Positions 1 through 10,338 of a DNA stretch of 64,000 nucleotides are shown one piece after another (position 1 is the first letter of the stretch; each line of letters starts with the position of its first letter). The notes beneath the pieces were generated by a model. That model saw only the letters and a list, made by a program, of their open reading frames with translations. It was not told the origin of the DNA and searched no databases. The translations under genes and the position numbers were made by a program. The stretch comes from Botryotinia globosa. Taxonomy: Eukaryota > Ascomycota > Leotiomycetes > Helotiales > Sclerotiniaceae. The stretch covers positions 1,860,001-1,924,000 of the forward strand of contig RCSZ01000004.1 in assembly GCA_014898425.1 (NCBI GenBank), in the 5' to 3' direction.

Positions 1-898
1 GTTTCTTCCGAAACAAATTTAAGTCTCAATTTCCTTAAACTCAACCATTTACTCCATTCTTCCTGAGCATGGGCCACGCGTTCCACATGGCTCAGCTTTT
101 GTCCATGTGGCGGAGGAGGCATCTTAATGACTTGCAGTAGAGAGAATTTAGAGAGGTAAATTGAGAACTGTTGAGGTTTCGGAAGAGGTTTGGAAACAAC
201 ATTGTGTTCACCATGTTGATATCGACAAAGATATGATCTTGATGCCCTTTGTCCACCCTCGAATTGTTTACCCTTGATCGGTAAAATTATGAAAGGATAG
301 GCCACCCGGATGCGGGAAACTTACCTCCAAAGAGGAGAAAATTGGTAGACACTTTTTTCTCATAGCAAAGCCGCATTGTTCTTGGAAATTGACTCTATTG
401 AAGTTAAAGCTTTCGCTTATGATTTCACGGGAAACAAACAACAAAGGAAATAAAGGGGGGAATAAAGGAAATTTCTTCTTGAACCAGACCGGATTCGATC
501 CGAAAAGGGTGAACCGGTGTCGAAATCACGTGGTAGTATCACAATCCCGATTTTCGTCATCTTGTCAAATAGAATCTTTCCACGAAATCTTGAGATTGAA
601 CTTAGTATATAAGTTAGTAGGAGCATATATATTTGGAAGGAGAACTGCCTTTGTAATTGTAACTAGTGCACCTTTTTTATGGCAAACCCGTGACATCGAA
701 TTCGCAATTAACATTACAATTCCCCGTTGTCACCGACGATATCTCGTCTCACATCACTCGACCACTTTGAAAGTTTGGATATATATAAATTTCAACAGAC
801 ACACTCATACCTTCCTAAGTAATTTTCTTATCACTGTTTCTCCCCTTGATTTTTACCCTTTATAAGCTCCAGAAGAGTTCAGACTAAAGTCACTCAAC
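1..898. other. Intergenic region, no gene seen
   Basis: No ORF here looks like protein: the longest (389-865, +) has an erratic composition and no recognisable motif. A TATA-like TATAAG lies at about 861, roughly 38 bases before the ATG of the broken hydrolase gene that follows. I see nothing else that can be supported. Confidence 0.5.
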
Positions 899-2047
899 AT
901 GGCTACACAGAATGCTTGCAACACTATTCCACCAGTGACAAAAGTTGACTACAATGCGAAAGGTACATAGGAAACGATTGCTGGAGTACCTGTGCACATT
1001 TCAGGTGGGTCGATTTCTTTCTAGCAATCTGCTCATTGTTTTGTTCGTTTGTGTTTTGCTTGGTTTCTGTCATCAATTGCAATCACTCCAAAATAGCCAC
1101 TCACTAATTTCACCTCTTCATCTTCACAATCCGTAAACCCCAACCAAGTATTTTGGGAGCATCTAAACCCACAAACGCCCTGATGGTCATCTACGATATA
1201 TTTGGTGCTGACCTCAAACGCTATAGGGTGCCGATTTATTAGCCGCGGCTCTCGAACCAATGAACACCGTGGTTGTCGTCCCGGTTCTCTTCAATGGGAA
1301 AAAAACTCAAGCGGAGTGGTTCAAGAATCCAAGCGAAGAGGCCAAAGCTGCGTTTGTGGAGTCTGCATATGCGATTGACAGATGGGAAAAGCTTGCTGGG
1401 AAGTTGTCGCCGATTGTGGAAAGAAATGGGACGGCGTAAAGGCCTGGGCATGCCCGGGTCGTGCTGGGGTGGTAAAGTAGGTTTTTTCTCGTTCAACTAA
1501 TCCGATACTTCATCTTAGTTTAAGGGTCTGAGTAGGTTGCCCCAGCCATTTCACGAAAAGACACTCCATGGATAGTTTCCGGCCAAGTTCATCCAGGGTA
1601 AGCATTTCTCTTGATTTCTTAAGAATACTGGGACACTATTGACCTGATGTCTACTAGTCGATTGATGAAGGAGGATGCCGAGAGAATTACAATTCCACAT
1701 ATCGTGCTTGCCTCAAATGGCGAGGATGCTAAAGCCGTGCAAGAATACAAAGACGTTCTTGGGGCAGGGAACGGAGTCGTCGAGACTTATTCAACCATGC
1801 ATCATGGATGGATGGGAGCCAAGGCTAACTGTACGTATTCCTAATTCTTGACCTGTGACTAAAGTTGGAGCTACTGATTAACATGCACGATAGTTGAAAA
1901 TGAAGACAATGTCAAGGAATATGTTAGAGGGTGCGTACTTCTTACTCTTTCCCAATTCCCAAGAAAGATCTCTACTGATGAGGTCTTTTGAACGACAGGT
2001 ATCAACAGTGCGCGGTCTTCTTCTCGGAGCACTTGAGCAAATAGATT
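899..2047 (+). pseudogene. Broken dienelactone hydrolase family gene
   Basis: Intact members are cytosolic alpha/beta hydrolases with a Cys-Asp-His triad that open lactones or act as carboxymethylenebutenolidase-like enzymes. Homology is visible in pieces. The start reads MATQNACNTIPPV; near 1170 comes ALMVIYDIFG; then ADLLAAALEPMNTVVVVPVLF; near 1450 GMPGSCWGGK carries the nucleophile-Cys motif; near 1680-1830 there is ITIPHIVLASNGEDAKAV and the catalytic-His motif HHGWMGAKAN; the last exon is YQQCAVFFSEHLSK. The pieces do not join into one frame. Codon 24 is TAG (968-970), where the family pattern expects Tyr. After DIFG the frame shifts and another TAG (about 1225) sits where Gln is expected. 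Two further small frame changes fall between about 1420 and 1450. Plausible introns remain at about 1920-2000 and before 1646. The order of conserved blocks and the catalytic motifs survive, so decay looks recent. Sequencing error could explain single indels but hardly all the lesions. Confidence 0.8.
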
Positions 2048-4190
2048 TGTTTATCGGAATTGCCCACGAATTTACGGTTGCAGTGAATCATTGAAGCTGT
2101 GCCAAACGAAGATAAGCATCGCAGACATATTTCTCGTATAGAACACAGCCGATACAATTGTTCACTCCTAAGTAGGACTCTCGAACCTTGTGATCCTGAA
2201 TTGGTTATCAACTGGTATCCTTGTCTCCAAACTTTTGTCGTATGCTTCGATATTCGTGAACTCTTTGCGAATGCTTTTACCGTAAAAGTAAATAGCTTTG
2301 GATTTACAGTGCCACCTGTGTTGAAGAGTCAATAGTCATACATTTGCTTTACCATGCATTGATCATACATGCTTCTTTCTGTCTTCATTCCGCTTTGTTA
2401 AATACTTCATCCTTGGTATAAATTTCCTCTAGTCTGACATTTTCACCACAGCACCGCCGTCTCAAGCCCTTTGAAATCCTATTCATTCTTGAAATTCGAA
2501 TGAGTAGAGTGTTGGCAAGAATTAAGAAACATACCGTTATATGAAGATTGAATGTTCCTGTATTTTTTTTGTGATTGGTACTTGGGCACAGCTTAAACAC
2601 CTTCTTCTTCTGGGACCCAAGAAATCTTGGAGGTCTGCCCGTTATCTGTGACTATCCCATGTACTGTGACGTTTCCTGTGTGATTTACTCAATATCCAAT
2701 GAGAATGTATTAGCACAAAGCCGCTAAAGTACCTCGATGTATTGTTCCGCTGGTCTCGAGCTGGGCCAACATACAAAAGTGGGGTGTAAGCACTAGGTAT
2801 TAGTGTAGCCGTAAAAGAATTAGATGTGCAACAAAACCATTGGAGACTCGGGCTTGAATTATTCACGGGAGGTAGCAGTGCAGATACTCAATAGTTACTA
2901 TCGGATTATCTGGTGCACTTGCTACAACCATTAGATATGACTGCTGGGGACTCGAGTGATTTTGGGATTGTTACACCAAACGTGTCCAGCCAATGCATCT
3001 GTTTCACATACCTGTGTTGGGATTTATATTGGGTGACACAGCATAACACTGGGAGAGAGGAGGTCGGCAATTTGTCATATATGTTGTCTTTTTCACTGAC
3101 CCGCTCGAGGACAGGTCGAATACCTGCCACTGCTGATATCTAGTCTTGAGTTTTGGTTATGTGACCTTGGAACATGGAATCTGGAACGCATATACGCACT
3201 TATTGTTACAACCCAGGCCATTCTGGGAACACATATCGGGAGAGTGGACCTTGAAGCTATGAAGTGTATTTTCTCTTCATGACGAGACAAGCTAAATATG
3301 TATTGTTCCATCACGTAAAGAAGAACTTCATACTTACACAGAGAAAGAGACCAGAAGTATACCTATGTTTATAGAATCACCAGACAACCACTCACTCTTC
3401 CATTTCGACTCATGTTCTAGCCACTTCACATCACACCCTCACTACTTCTGAACTACCCATCCGCACAAGCCCTCTCGCTTATTTCCACCCCTCGCTTCCT
3501 CCCCCCTAAACCTCTCCAACTCCCATCCTACAGGACAAAAAGTTGCAATCCCGCATTCCATTCCCTGTTTCTTTTCTCCTATCCTCACTTGTTCCCATGC
3601 GTCACTGCAAGAGGAAGAAGTTTGCCTGGAATGCTCTCAGATTCATACAAAATACTTCTCACCCAAAACTCCCTCACATTAGACCAGACTTGCCAAATCG
3701 CATCCCCTTGATAATTTCTCTGCCCCTTTTCATCATCATCATCTCCTGTCCCAATATCCTCCCCTTGTCTCTTGAGTCAATTCAAGACAAGTTACAATAT
3801 ACCCAACGCACAAGCCCTCCCTCAGATACCCCGAGATCATAATATCCTACTTGCCTACTTAGTTTATTCCAAAGCTACAGTTTAAAATCTCACGTTGTCT
3901 CACTTTCTTCCAAAGTAGAATCAGATATGTACGGAACCATGTATCATGTGTCATGTATCATGCATCTTTATCATTATCATTAATCTTAGAATTCTTGCCC
4001 ATCATTCATCATTAGCTTATTTCCTTGTATGTGAATTCACGTAGCCACTTTTTCCTTCAAGGAAACTTGCTCTCCAAGCTCGATTTCCTTGAGCTTTGAA
4101 TGGCCAATCCCATAAATTTTCCATATCACATTAAACTCCGTTCCTATTTCCAATCCAACCAGCCTGACCCATGTCGCACATCGAATTTCC
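2048..4190. other. Intergenic region, no gene seen
   Basis: About 2.1 kb between the broken hydrolase gene and the 3' end of the minus-strand Crh-type gene. Short ORFs occur on both strands but none has biased composition, splice-joined continuity or a known motif. The stretch 3420-3850 is pyrimidine-rich on the plus strand. Tandem ATCATGTATC-type words occur near 3935-3970. Confidence 0.5.
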
Positions 4191-5708
4191 TCAAATCCAC
4201 ATCCCTCCGACGGCAGCCGCCACTATCCCCAAGACTGTAGGCAAAGCTTTATGATCACTTCCGGCTTTATTTGTGCTCCTGACTTTTCCGCCAATAGCAC
4301 CTGCAGCATTTGTACCGAGGCCTCCTTGGTCAGCCCCAGTCGTACATGCCCCTATTCCAGTCACCAGAAATCCTTGCTGATCGTAGCTTTTTGCCGTACT
4401 GCATCCTACAAAAATTGTGCTTGTTACAGCAAATCCTTTAGAATCCCAGCCCGTGATCGTTTCAAGGCCATCTCCTGATAGCGGCGAAGAAAAAGAAGGT
4501 GAAGGGCCCACATAAAAGGAGGGGGTTAATCCTGCTGATGTCTAAACACAAGGTCAGTATGTGGGAAAGATAAAAAATATTGGGGATAGGTTGACACGTA
4601 CTTATTGGTGAAGCACTTACAGGGACAATTTTGCCCTCAGAAGAAATTTCCCAACCTGAAGGAATGCTTGGCCCAGTGCTCCATGTTACCTCCGATACAG
4701 TTTGCGTTCCAGCCACCCAAGGATATCCTGTTCGGGTGGCCGAATTACCGTTGTTGATACCAGCGGGGATAGTTGGGGAGCTAGATGTAACAGCAGCAGC
4801 GCCAGCAGTTTGAATCGATGAAGCCGATGCTGGCACGTTACCGTTCACCGATCCACCGACAGCTTCGATTGATGTCCAGTCTCCAGATTTATCTCCATAT
4901 TTATATTGAGTTCCAGTGGAATAATCACTCACGTCAATTGACTGGACGAGCATAGAGAATGGACCTTTGGAGTAATCGGTTGGACCACGCGCCCAAGAAA
5001 TTGTCCCTGGGGCATTCGATGAATCTCCTCCTGACCAGGCCCCAAACTTAATTTGCATTGGCGATTGTGGGTATTGATCGGTATCGGCCGTTGCTGGTGT
5101 AAGGACTCTTACTACAGTAGAACCTACGGACCAAACGACCTGCTCTGAAGTCCACTCAATAGTGTAGGTGATAAATTCGCCTTGGTTGTTCGACGCTGGA
5201 TTAAAAGCTCCGCGGTTGTAGTCTGTAACTTTGCCTTTGCCGAAATAATTGGTTTGTACTTCAGTATCATCCGCTCCAAGCCATTCCATATCAATCTCAT
5301 CTAGGTCGTCGGATTGTAAAACCAGTGTGCTAACGATACCCGCGCCAGGGGCTGCCTTCATTGTGATTTTCACCTTTCCAAACATGATATAGAAGATGCT
5401 GGAGAGTGTTGGCGCATCGCCTGACTTGGATACTGTGAATGAAGCGCCCTTGGGGCCGTATGAAATATCGCCAGAGCCAGTAAAGGAATTAACTGATCCT
5501 GAAGTGAAGTCGACATCGATGGATTTCCCCAGGGCAGTATTTGCAGGACAGCCAGCTAGTGTGAGGTCAGTAGAGCTTCAACAAGATAAGGAAGTAAAGC
5601 AAGCCACTGACTTGTGAATAATGGGTTACAAGAACTGTAAGTCTGAGCAACGGTTGATTTAGCAGACAACAATGCCGTTGCAGCGGTGAGAAGAAGTTTG
5701 GGAAACAT
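4191..5708 (-). CDS. Crh-type GH16 cell-wall transglycosylase, probably GPI-anchored
   Basis: Family members (yeast Crh1/Utr2) covalently link chitin to beta-glucan in the wall. Read on the minus strand the exons are 5612-5708, 4621-5555 and 4191-4541, giving 460 residues. Both introns (5556-5611, 4542-4620) have good donors and AG acceptors and keep frame. The protein starts with a hydrophobic signal peptide (MFPKLLLTAATALLS, residues 1-21), then a Cys-rich start of the mature domain (SSCNPLF...GCPANTALG). The GH16 catalytic motif DEIDMEW places the nucleophile, assisting Asp and acid/base at about E119, D121 and E123. A Ser/Thr/Ala-rich linker follows. The C-terminus, NKAGSDHK then a hydrophobic tail (LPTVLGIVAAAVGGMWI), fits GPI addition. 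It is convergent with the broken hydrolase and divergent from sfh5. Assignment to GH16 is firm; the transglycosylase role is inferred from the Crh-like arrangement. Confidence 0.9.
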
Positions 5709-6361
5709 CTTCAAGGAGAAGATATTAAAGGCGAAAAGGCAAGTCGCAGAAAGCCAAGTGAATGGTGTACAACGGCTGAGATCAGTGATCTTCTTGGAGG
5801 CCGAAGTTCGATTGTCGAGAAGGGCTCTAGATACCTGTGTTCAGAATAGTTTCAAAGAAAGATGCGACAAATTTATCGGTGAGTACCCTTGAATGGAAGT
5901 GAGTATGGAAATCAACCGTTTCATGCACCTACTCGTGTGGATATATGGATATATGAGTCTGCAGGAGATAAGTATGTATGTACATATACAAAGTATACAT
6001 TTCCAGCCACCTCATTATCGTTTGTACATTTCGATATACATCAGGGACCAATGGACCTATAAACAAGGATACGATTAGTTCTAGAAAGAAGATGGATGAT
6101 ACACTGTATAGCAAAAATTCCACATGGACCTTCGAATCAAGCGTCATCATTTGTTGGACAAGTTGAATTGAAGAGAGAAAAAGAAATTAATGAAGAGGTT
6201 GGTGGGTGGACCAAAGTCGTATGCAAAGTTGTAATTTGTTACCGAGTATCTCTTATTATTAGAGTGACGGGAGTCTTGGGCAAATTTGAGTTGTGGCTGT
6301 TTCTTTTCCATCCATGTATCCAAACTCAGCCTCACTTACTCATCCACTTCCTAGGTACCCG

Positions 6362-6369
6362 TCACGTGA
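6362..6369. promoter_or_regulatory. TCACGTGA E-box palindrome
   Basis: An exact 8-base palindrome containing CACGTG, the core bound by fungal bHLH factors of the Cbf1/SREBP type. It lies about 450 bases upstream of the sfh5 start and 650 upstream of the Crh-type start. Function is inferred from the core motif only; such sites also occur by chance. Confidence 0.3.
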
Positions 6370-6390
6370 TGTGCTGGGTACTTGGTAGAT

Positions 6391-6421
6391 GAAGAAGAAG
6401 AAGAAGAAGAAGAAGAAGAGA

Positions 6422-6448
<27 letters not shown>
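6391..6448. repeat. Adjacent (GAA)n and (GGCT)n microsatellites
   Basis: About ten GAA units (6391-6421) run directly into six GGCT units (6423-6448), with imperfect GGCT words continuing to about 6465. The tract is purine-rich then G/C-rich, in the sfh5 upstream region. It produces a Glu-rich false ORF on the plus strand. Confidence 0.9.
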
Positions 6449-6452
<4 letters not shown>

Positions 6453-6814
6453 GCTGGCTGGGCTGACTTGGGATTTTGACCCTCGTCCACGGGTGGCTTC
6501 GAAAGCGTTTGACACAATTGATTTTTGGTTCGCCCGAGGCCAGTCAATGCTAATAATCGGTGCTTGGTTCTTGGCTGGGCTGTTTAGCGTCGGCGAGTCG
6601 GGATTTATAAAATAAAATAAAATAATTCGAGGGCATGAGAGGGGAGGAAAAGTAGAATTCGGTTCATCAAAATATTTTAAATTACCATGTCAATCAATCC
6701 TCCCCTGCCCAAGATTATTAAAATCAAACAGCAATATATTCGCAGCTCTGAGCTCGCAAAGGAGTCATCTTCTGATCTGTACAAACAATCCATTGTCGAA
6801 TAGCGAACGCGAAG

Positions 6815-8116
6815 ATGAGTGCGGAACCCAATAACAACCATGCAAAGGTCGATGTCCCAGAGGAAGTGGTGGAACCAAAATCTACAACTGTGGAGGAACC
6901 AACATCTACAATCGAGCAAGATCCAAAGCCGATAACAACGGAATCATCGCCAGTCAAGATCGATGATTCAACTCCAACTTCAACTCCAATTCCAATTCCA
7001 CATATCACGCCCGAAGAACCAAACCCTACAATCGCAGAGCCATCAACCACTGAATCAGTAGCCGCGGAGCCCACTACGGAAACCCCCCAGGAAGCAGCCG
7101 TCAAGCTAGAATCTGTCAAAGAAGCCGACGTGGAAGCAGCCGCTAAACTAGAAGCTACCAAAGATGCTGATGTGGAGAAAGCAGCTTCAACCTCTCAACA
7201 CTCAGTTTCATTCGACAAGACTACCAAGACACATGATGGCTCGCCATTGTCAAAATTCTATGCAGAATTGCCGGCAATTTTCGAGGCAGCTGGATACAAT
7301 GAGATGTGGGGCATTGCACTTGATCCATCGGAAACTCACGTTCAAACAAGCATAGTTCTCGAGAAATTCTTGCGAGCAAACACGAAAGACGTTCCAAAAG
7401 CCAAGGCTCAATTGATTGAGGCTTTGAAATGGCGAAAGACTATGCAACCACAGAAGCTCTTGGAAAGTACCGAGTTCGACAAGGTCAAGTTCGGTAGTCT
7501 GGGATATGTAACGTCGTATAATACCAGTGACGGCGGCAAGGAAGTTATCACTTGGAACATCTATGGGGCAGTCAAAAGTGTTGAGAAGACATTCAGCGAC
7601 GTTCCTGAGTGAGTACCGCGTTAGATGTGGGTCGATATAGTACTGATTTTATGACTTAGATTTCTTAAATGGAGAGCAGCACTTATGGAATTATCCATTA
7701 AGGAATTAGATCTTGCCTCAGCAACGGAGAAGATACCCGAAAACGGCCCTGATCCATATCGCATGATCCAAGTACACGACTACCTCAATGTCAGTTTCCT
7801 ACGAATGGACCCCAGTATCCGTGCTGCATCCAAAGAGACCATCCAAACATTCAGCATGGCTTATCCTGAGCTTTTGAAGGAGAAGTTCTTTGTTAACGTC
7901 CCCTTGTTGATGGGTTGGGTTTTCACGGCAATGAAAATCTTTTTGAGCGCCGATACCATCAAAAAGTTCCACCCGCTCAGCTACGGATCCAATCTTGGCA
8001 GTGAAATTCCTCACGTTGCCGAAAAGTTACCAAAAGAGTACGGAGGAAAAGGTGAAGAACTGAAGAGTGGTCTTACAGTCAAATATTCCGAGGGAGAAGC
8101 CTCGAAGACCGCCTAG
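6815..8116 (+). CDS. sfh5: Sfh5, Sec14-like phosphatidylinositol-transfer/CRAL-TRIO protein
   Basis: Sec14-family proteins bind lipid or other hydrophobic ligands in a CRAL-TRIO pocket at ER and plasma membranes. Yeast Sfh5 is an atypical member reported to bind heme. Exons are 6815-7608 and 7660-8116, joined across a 51-nt GTGAGT...TTAG intron to give 416 residues. Residues 1-130 are acidic, Pro/Thr/Glu-rich and probably disordered. The CRAL-TRIO N-terminal helices follow (ILEKFLRANTKDVPKAKAQL, about 190-210), then the lipid-binding domain from about 235 to 400 with FVNVPLLMGWVFTAMKIFLSADT and the end GGKGEEL. An H-x-Y motif at H304-Y306 (VHDYLNV) may correspond to the heme-ligating His/Tyr pair of yeast Sfh5; that alignment is my inference. 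The ATG is the first in a long open frame and starts the usual acidic leader of fungal orthologues. Confidence 0.93.
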
Positions 8117-9194
8117 AAAGAGCAAATCAACGACACAATCTATGGGCTAATTCGAGAGGCTGTCATGTCACTCACGTGCGACTAATGTTCTGGGGAGGAA
8201 CTATTTGATTTAAATTGGGGCGTTCAATATATCCACCTGGGCATCCATTGCTTTGTAGTTGCTCATCGAAGTTTATAAGCCTCATCTGATACCATATATA
8301 GCAAAGTAACTATAATATAATATAATGACTATGATATAGTTCGAGTCGTGTGAATACTTGTCGCCTCTTTATAAACACTCGATACATATGCAGCATGGCA
8401 TGCATTGCCTCTTCATCTGAGAAGAGAGCCACAATTATCATATTTCAATGTTTGTATTTGTACATTTCACCATCCAAATCTTCTGAGGGCAAGTACCTTC
8501 CTTGACTTTGTGGCAATAGGTTTGTGATGAAAGTTCTTAGGTTACTGCTGATTGAGTAAAGGATGGATTCGAGTTCATCGGCATTCATGAGGGGGCTATT
8601 TAACACATGACCAAATTCGCAATCAAATCAATTCCTCTTATTGCATTTGACGTATTGAAATTTGACAGATGGATAGGTAAGATTGTGAATATCTTTGCCT
8701 TGTTGAGTATCATGTGCATACTTGGGTAGGATTATTAGATAGATGACCATGCAAGTATTGGAATTATTGGAATTGTTACCAGGCGGACCGACTACCACCA
8801 CCAGTGTACCTATCGACCTACACACATATCGAGCGACCTATGTACTACATGTATACCAACCTAGTACTTGCTCAGCCTTGCCTCAGTTCGGCTGTTGATA
8901 AAAGAAATCCATCAAGGCTGTTCTAATTTGGAGCTCGAGCAAATGTTAATCATTTGAAGCTTGGGTGCTTATTTTTAAGCATTCCAAGGTTATGTACATT
9001 GCTGGAGCTTCGATATAGACATCAGTTGTTATTTTGGATTGTATTTTTTTGACAGGGTGAATCATTTGATAGAACTCTGCTGGAAGAATCTTGGTATGGC
9101 ATTATATATATATGAATCCCTCGCTATACTCACTACCTTGATGTTGAGTTTGGAGGATGGTATGCTAGTAGGGTAGTAATTAATATCTTATATC

Positions 9195-9272
9195 TGAATG
9201 GTTAGATGGTTAGATGGTTAGGTAGCTGTTAGATGTTAGATGTTGGATGTTGGATGTTGGATGTTGAGATGT
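9195..9272. repeat. Tandem GATGGTTA / GATGTTG short repeats
   Basis: Three GATGGTTA-type units are followed by about five GATGTTG/GATGTTA units. Similar words recur on the other strand near 3950, so this is simple-sequence expansion in intergenic DNA rather than a regulatory array. Confidence 0.7.
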
Positions 9273-9931
9273 TAGAATAAACTCATCAGATAAGCCCGCA
9301 AATATCAGTAGATGATAATAGAATATCTGGGTAGCTGTATATAATAAGTAGGTACTGTAATAGATACTATCTGGAGTGACGGGATCGAGTATCAAGTACC
9401 TGCCACCGCCACCGCCACTGCCACTGCCACTGCCTACCTACCTCCTGCCGTACCTAGGTATCCAACTTACCTTATTCCAAACAAGCACGCCCTCCTGTTC
9501 TTGCCTACCTACCTCCAGCTACCACCTGGGCATTAATCATCAGTAAAACCCGTGGACGTCATTAGCATTTACGCCACACTTCATTGTGACCACTCAAGCG
9601 ACGGGATTCCAAGGTTCCTTATTATGAGTAGCTTGCACCCATCTCAATTCGGATTCGGAAGAAAGTTGGAACCACCAGAGAGCAGAGAGGTGACTAAATT
9701 ATTATATCACCGATTCACCTGCCTAGCACAAAAAGTACTGTACCTACCTCGAGCCGACCTGCTGGGTGGTACTTTGGAATTATTATTAGAATCCTACAAT
9801 CTACCGCTATCGAATTCAGGTAAGAACAAACACCAAAACGAAGGAAGGCACTCATCATTACCCTACGAGCCTACCAAGTACACTACACTACACGATACTA
9901 CTACACTACTACACTACACTATACACTTCCC

Positions 9932-9968
9932 TACAATACAATACAATACAATACAATACAATACAATA
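9932..9968. repeat. (ATACA)n pentanucleotide microsatellite
   Basis: About seven perfect ATACA units, flanked on both sides by CTACA/CTACACTA runs (9870-9995). Lies about 370 bases upstream of the ubiquitin-protease gene. Confidence 0.9.
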
Positions 9969-10205
9969 CGCTACACTACACTACACTACGCTCACTAGGA
10001 TTTAAACAACACCTAGCTCCCACTACTACTTCAAACCCTTCAAAGTTCCATCAACCCAATTCACTATCGAGAGTCTATCAAAAGTCTATCCAAAGTCTAT
10101 TCAAAGTGTACAATTTTGCACCCTTAATTCGAGATACCATCGCTTGAATTGATATTACCATCCTCTCTTCTCTTTTGCTCTGCTCAACACCACCACCTCT
10201 TTCCC

Positions 10206-10238
10206 ACCTCCCACCTCCCCCCTCCCCCCTCCCCCCTC
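10206..10238. repeat. C-rich CCCCCTC tract in the leader of the ubp15-like gene
   Basis: Four CCCCCT(C) units in a pyrimidine-rich stretch, 100-130 bases before the ATG at 10339. The complementary strand carries several runs of five or six G, so a G-quadruplex on the template strand is possible. Likely part of the 5' leader or core promoter. Confidence 0.7.
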
Positions 10239-10338
10239 CTTTTACCTTTGTTTCTTTCCTATTGGTTTTGTCATTATACATCGGAGAAGGTCGTTGGAAA
10301 ACTTTAGAAGCTGGTTGTACCTTTTGTCGACCGCGACC

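Larger units (their letters stand above)
5709..6814. other. Divergent intergenic region between the Crh-type gene and sfh5
   Basis: 1.1 kb shared upstream region. It holds a TCACGTGA palindrome, a GAA run followed by a GGCT run, and a TATA-like TTTATAAAATAAAATAAAATA at about 6602. The short ORFs here are shadows or low-complexity translations. Confidence 0.6.
8117..10338. other. Long intergenic region rich in short tandem repeats
   Basis: 2.2 kb without a credible gene. It contains runs of GATGTTG/GATGGTTA words (about 9195-9272), CCACCG/CCACTG words (9401-9433), CTACCTAC and ACTAC words, an ATACA array and a C-rich tract. The 148-codon ORF at 9552-9998 reads through the ATACA/ACTAC repeats and is not gene-like. 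Confidence 0.6.

Noticed and set aside
389..865. 158-codon plus-strand ORF before the broken hydrolase
   Set aside because: Mixed low-information composition, no motif, and it overlaps the likely promoter of the following gene.
9552..9998. 148-codon ORF
   Set aside because: Its second half is translation of ATACA and ACTAC microsatellites; no conserved feature in the first half.
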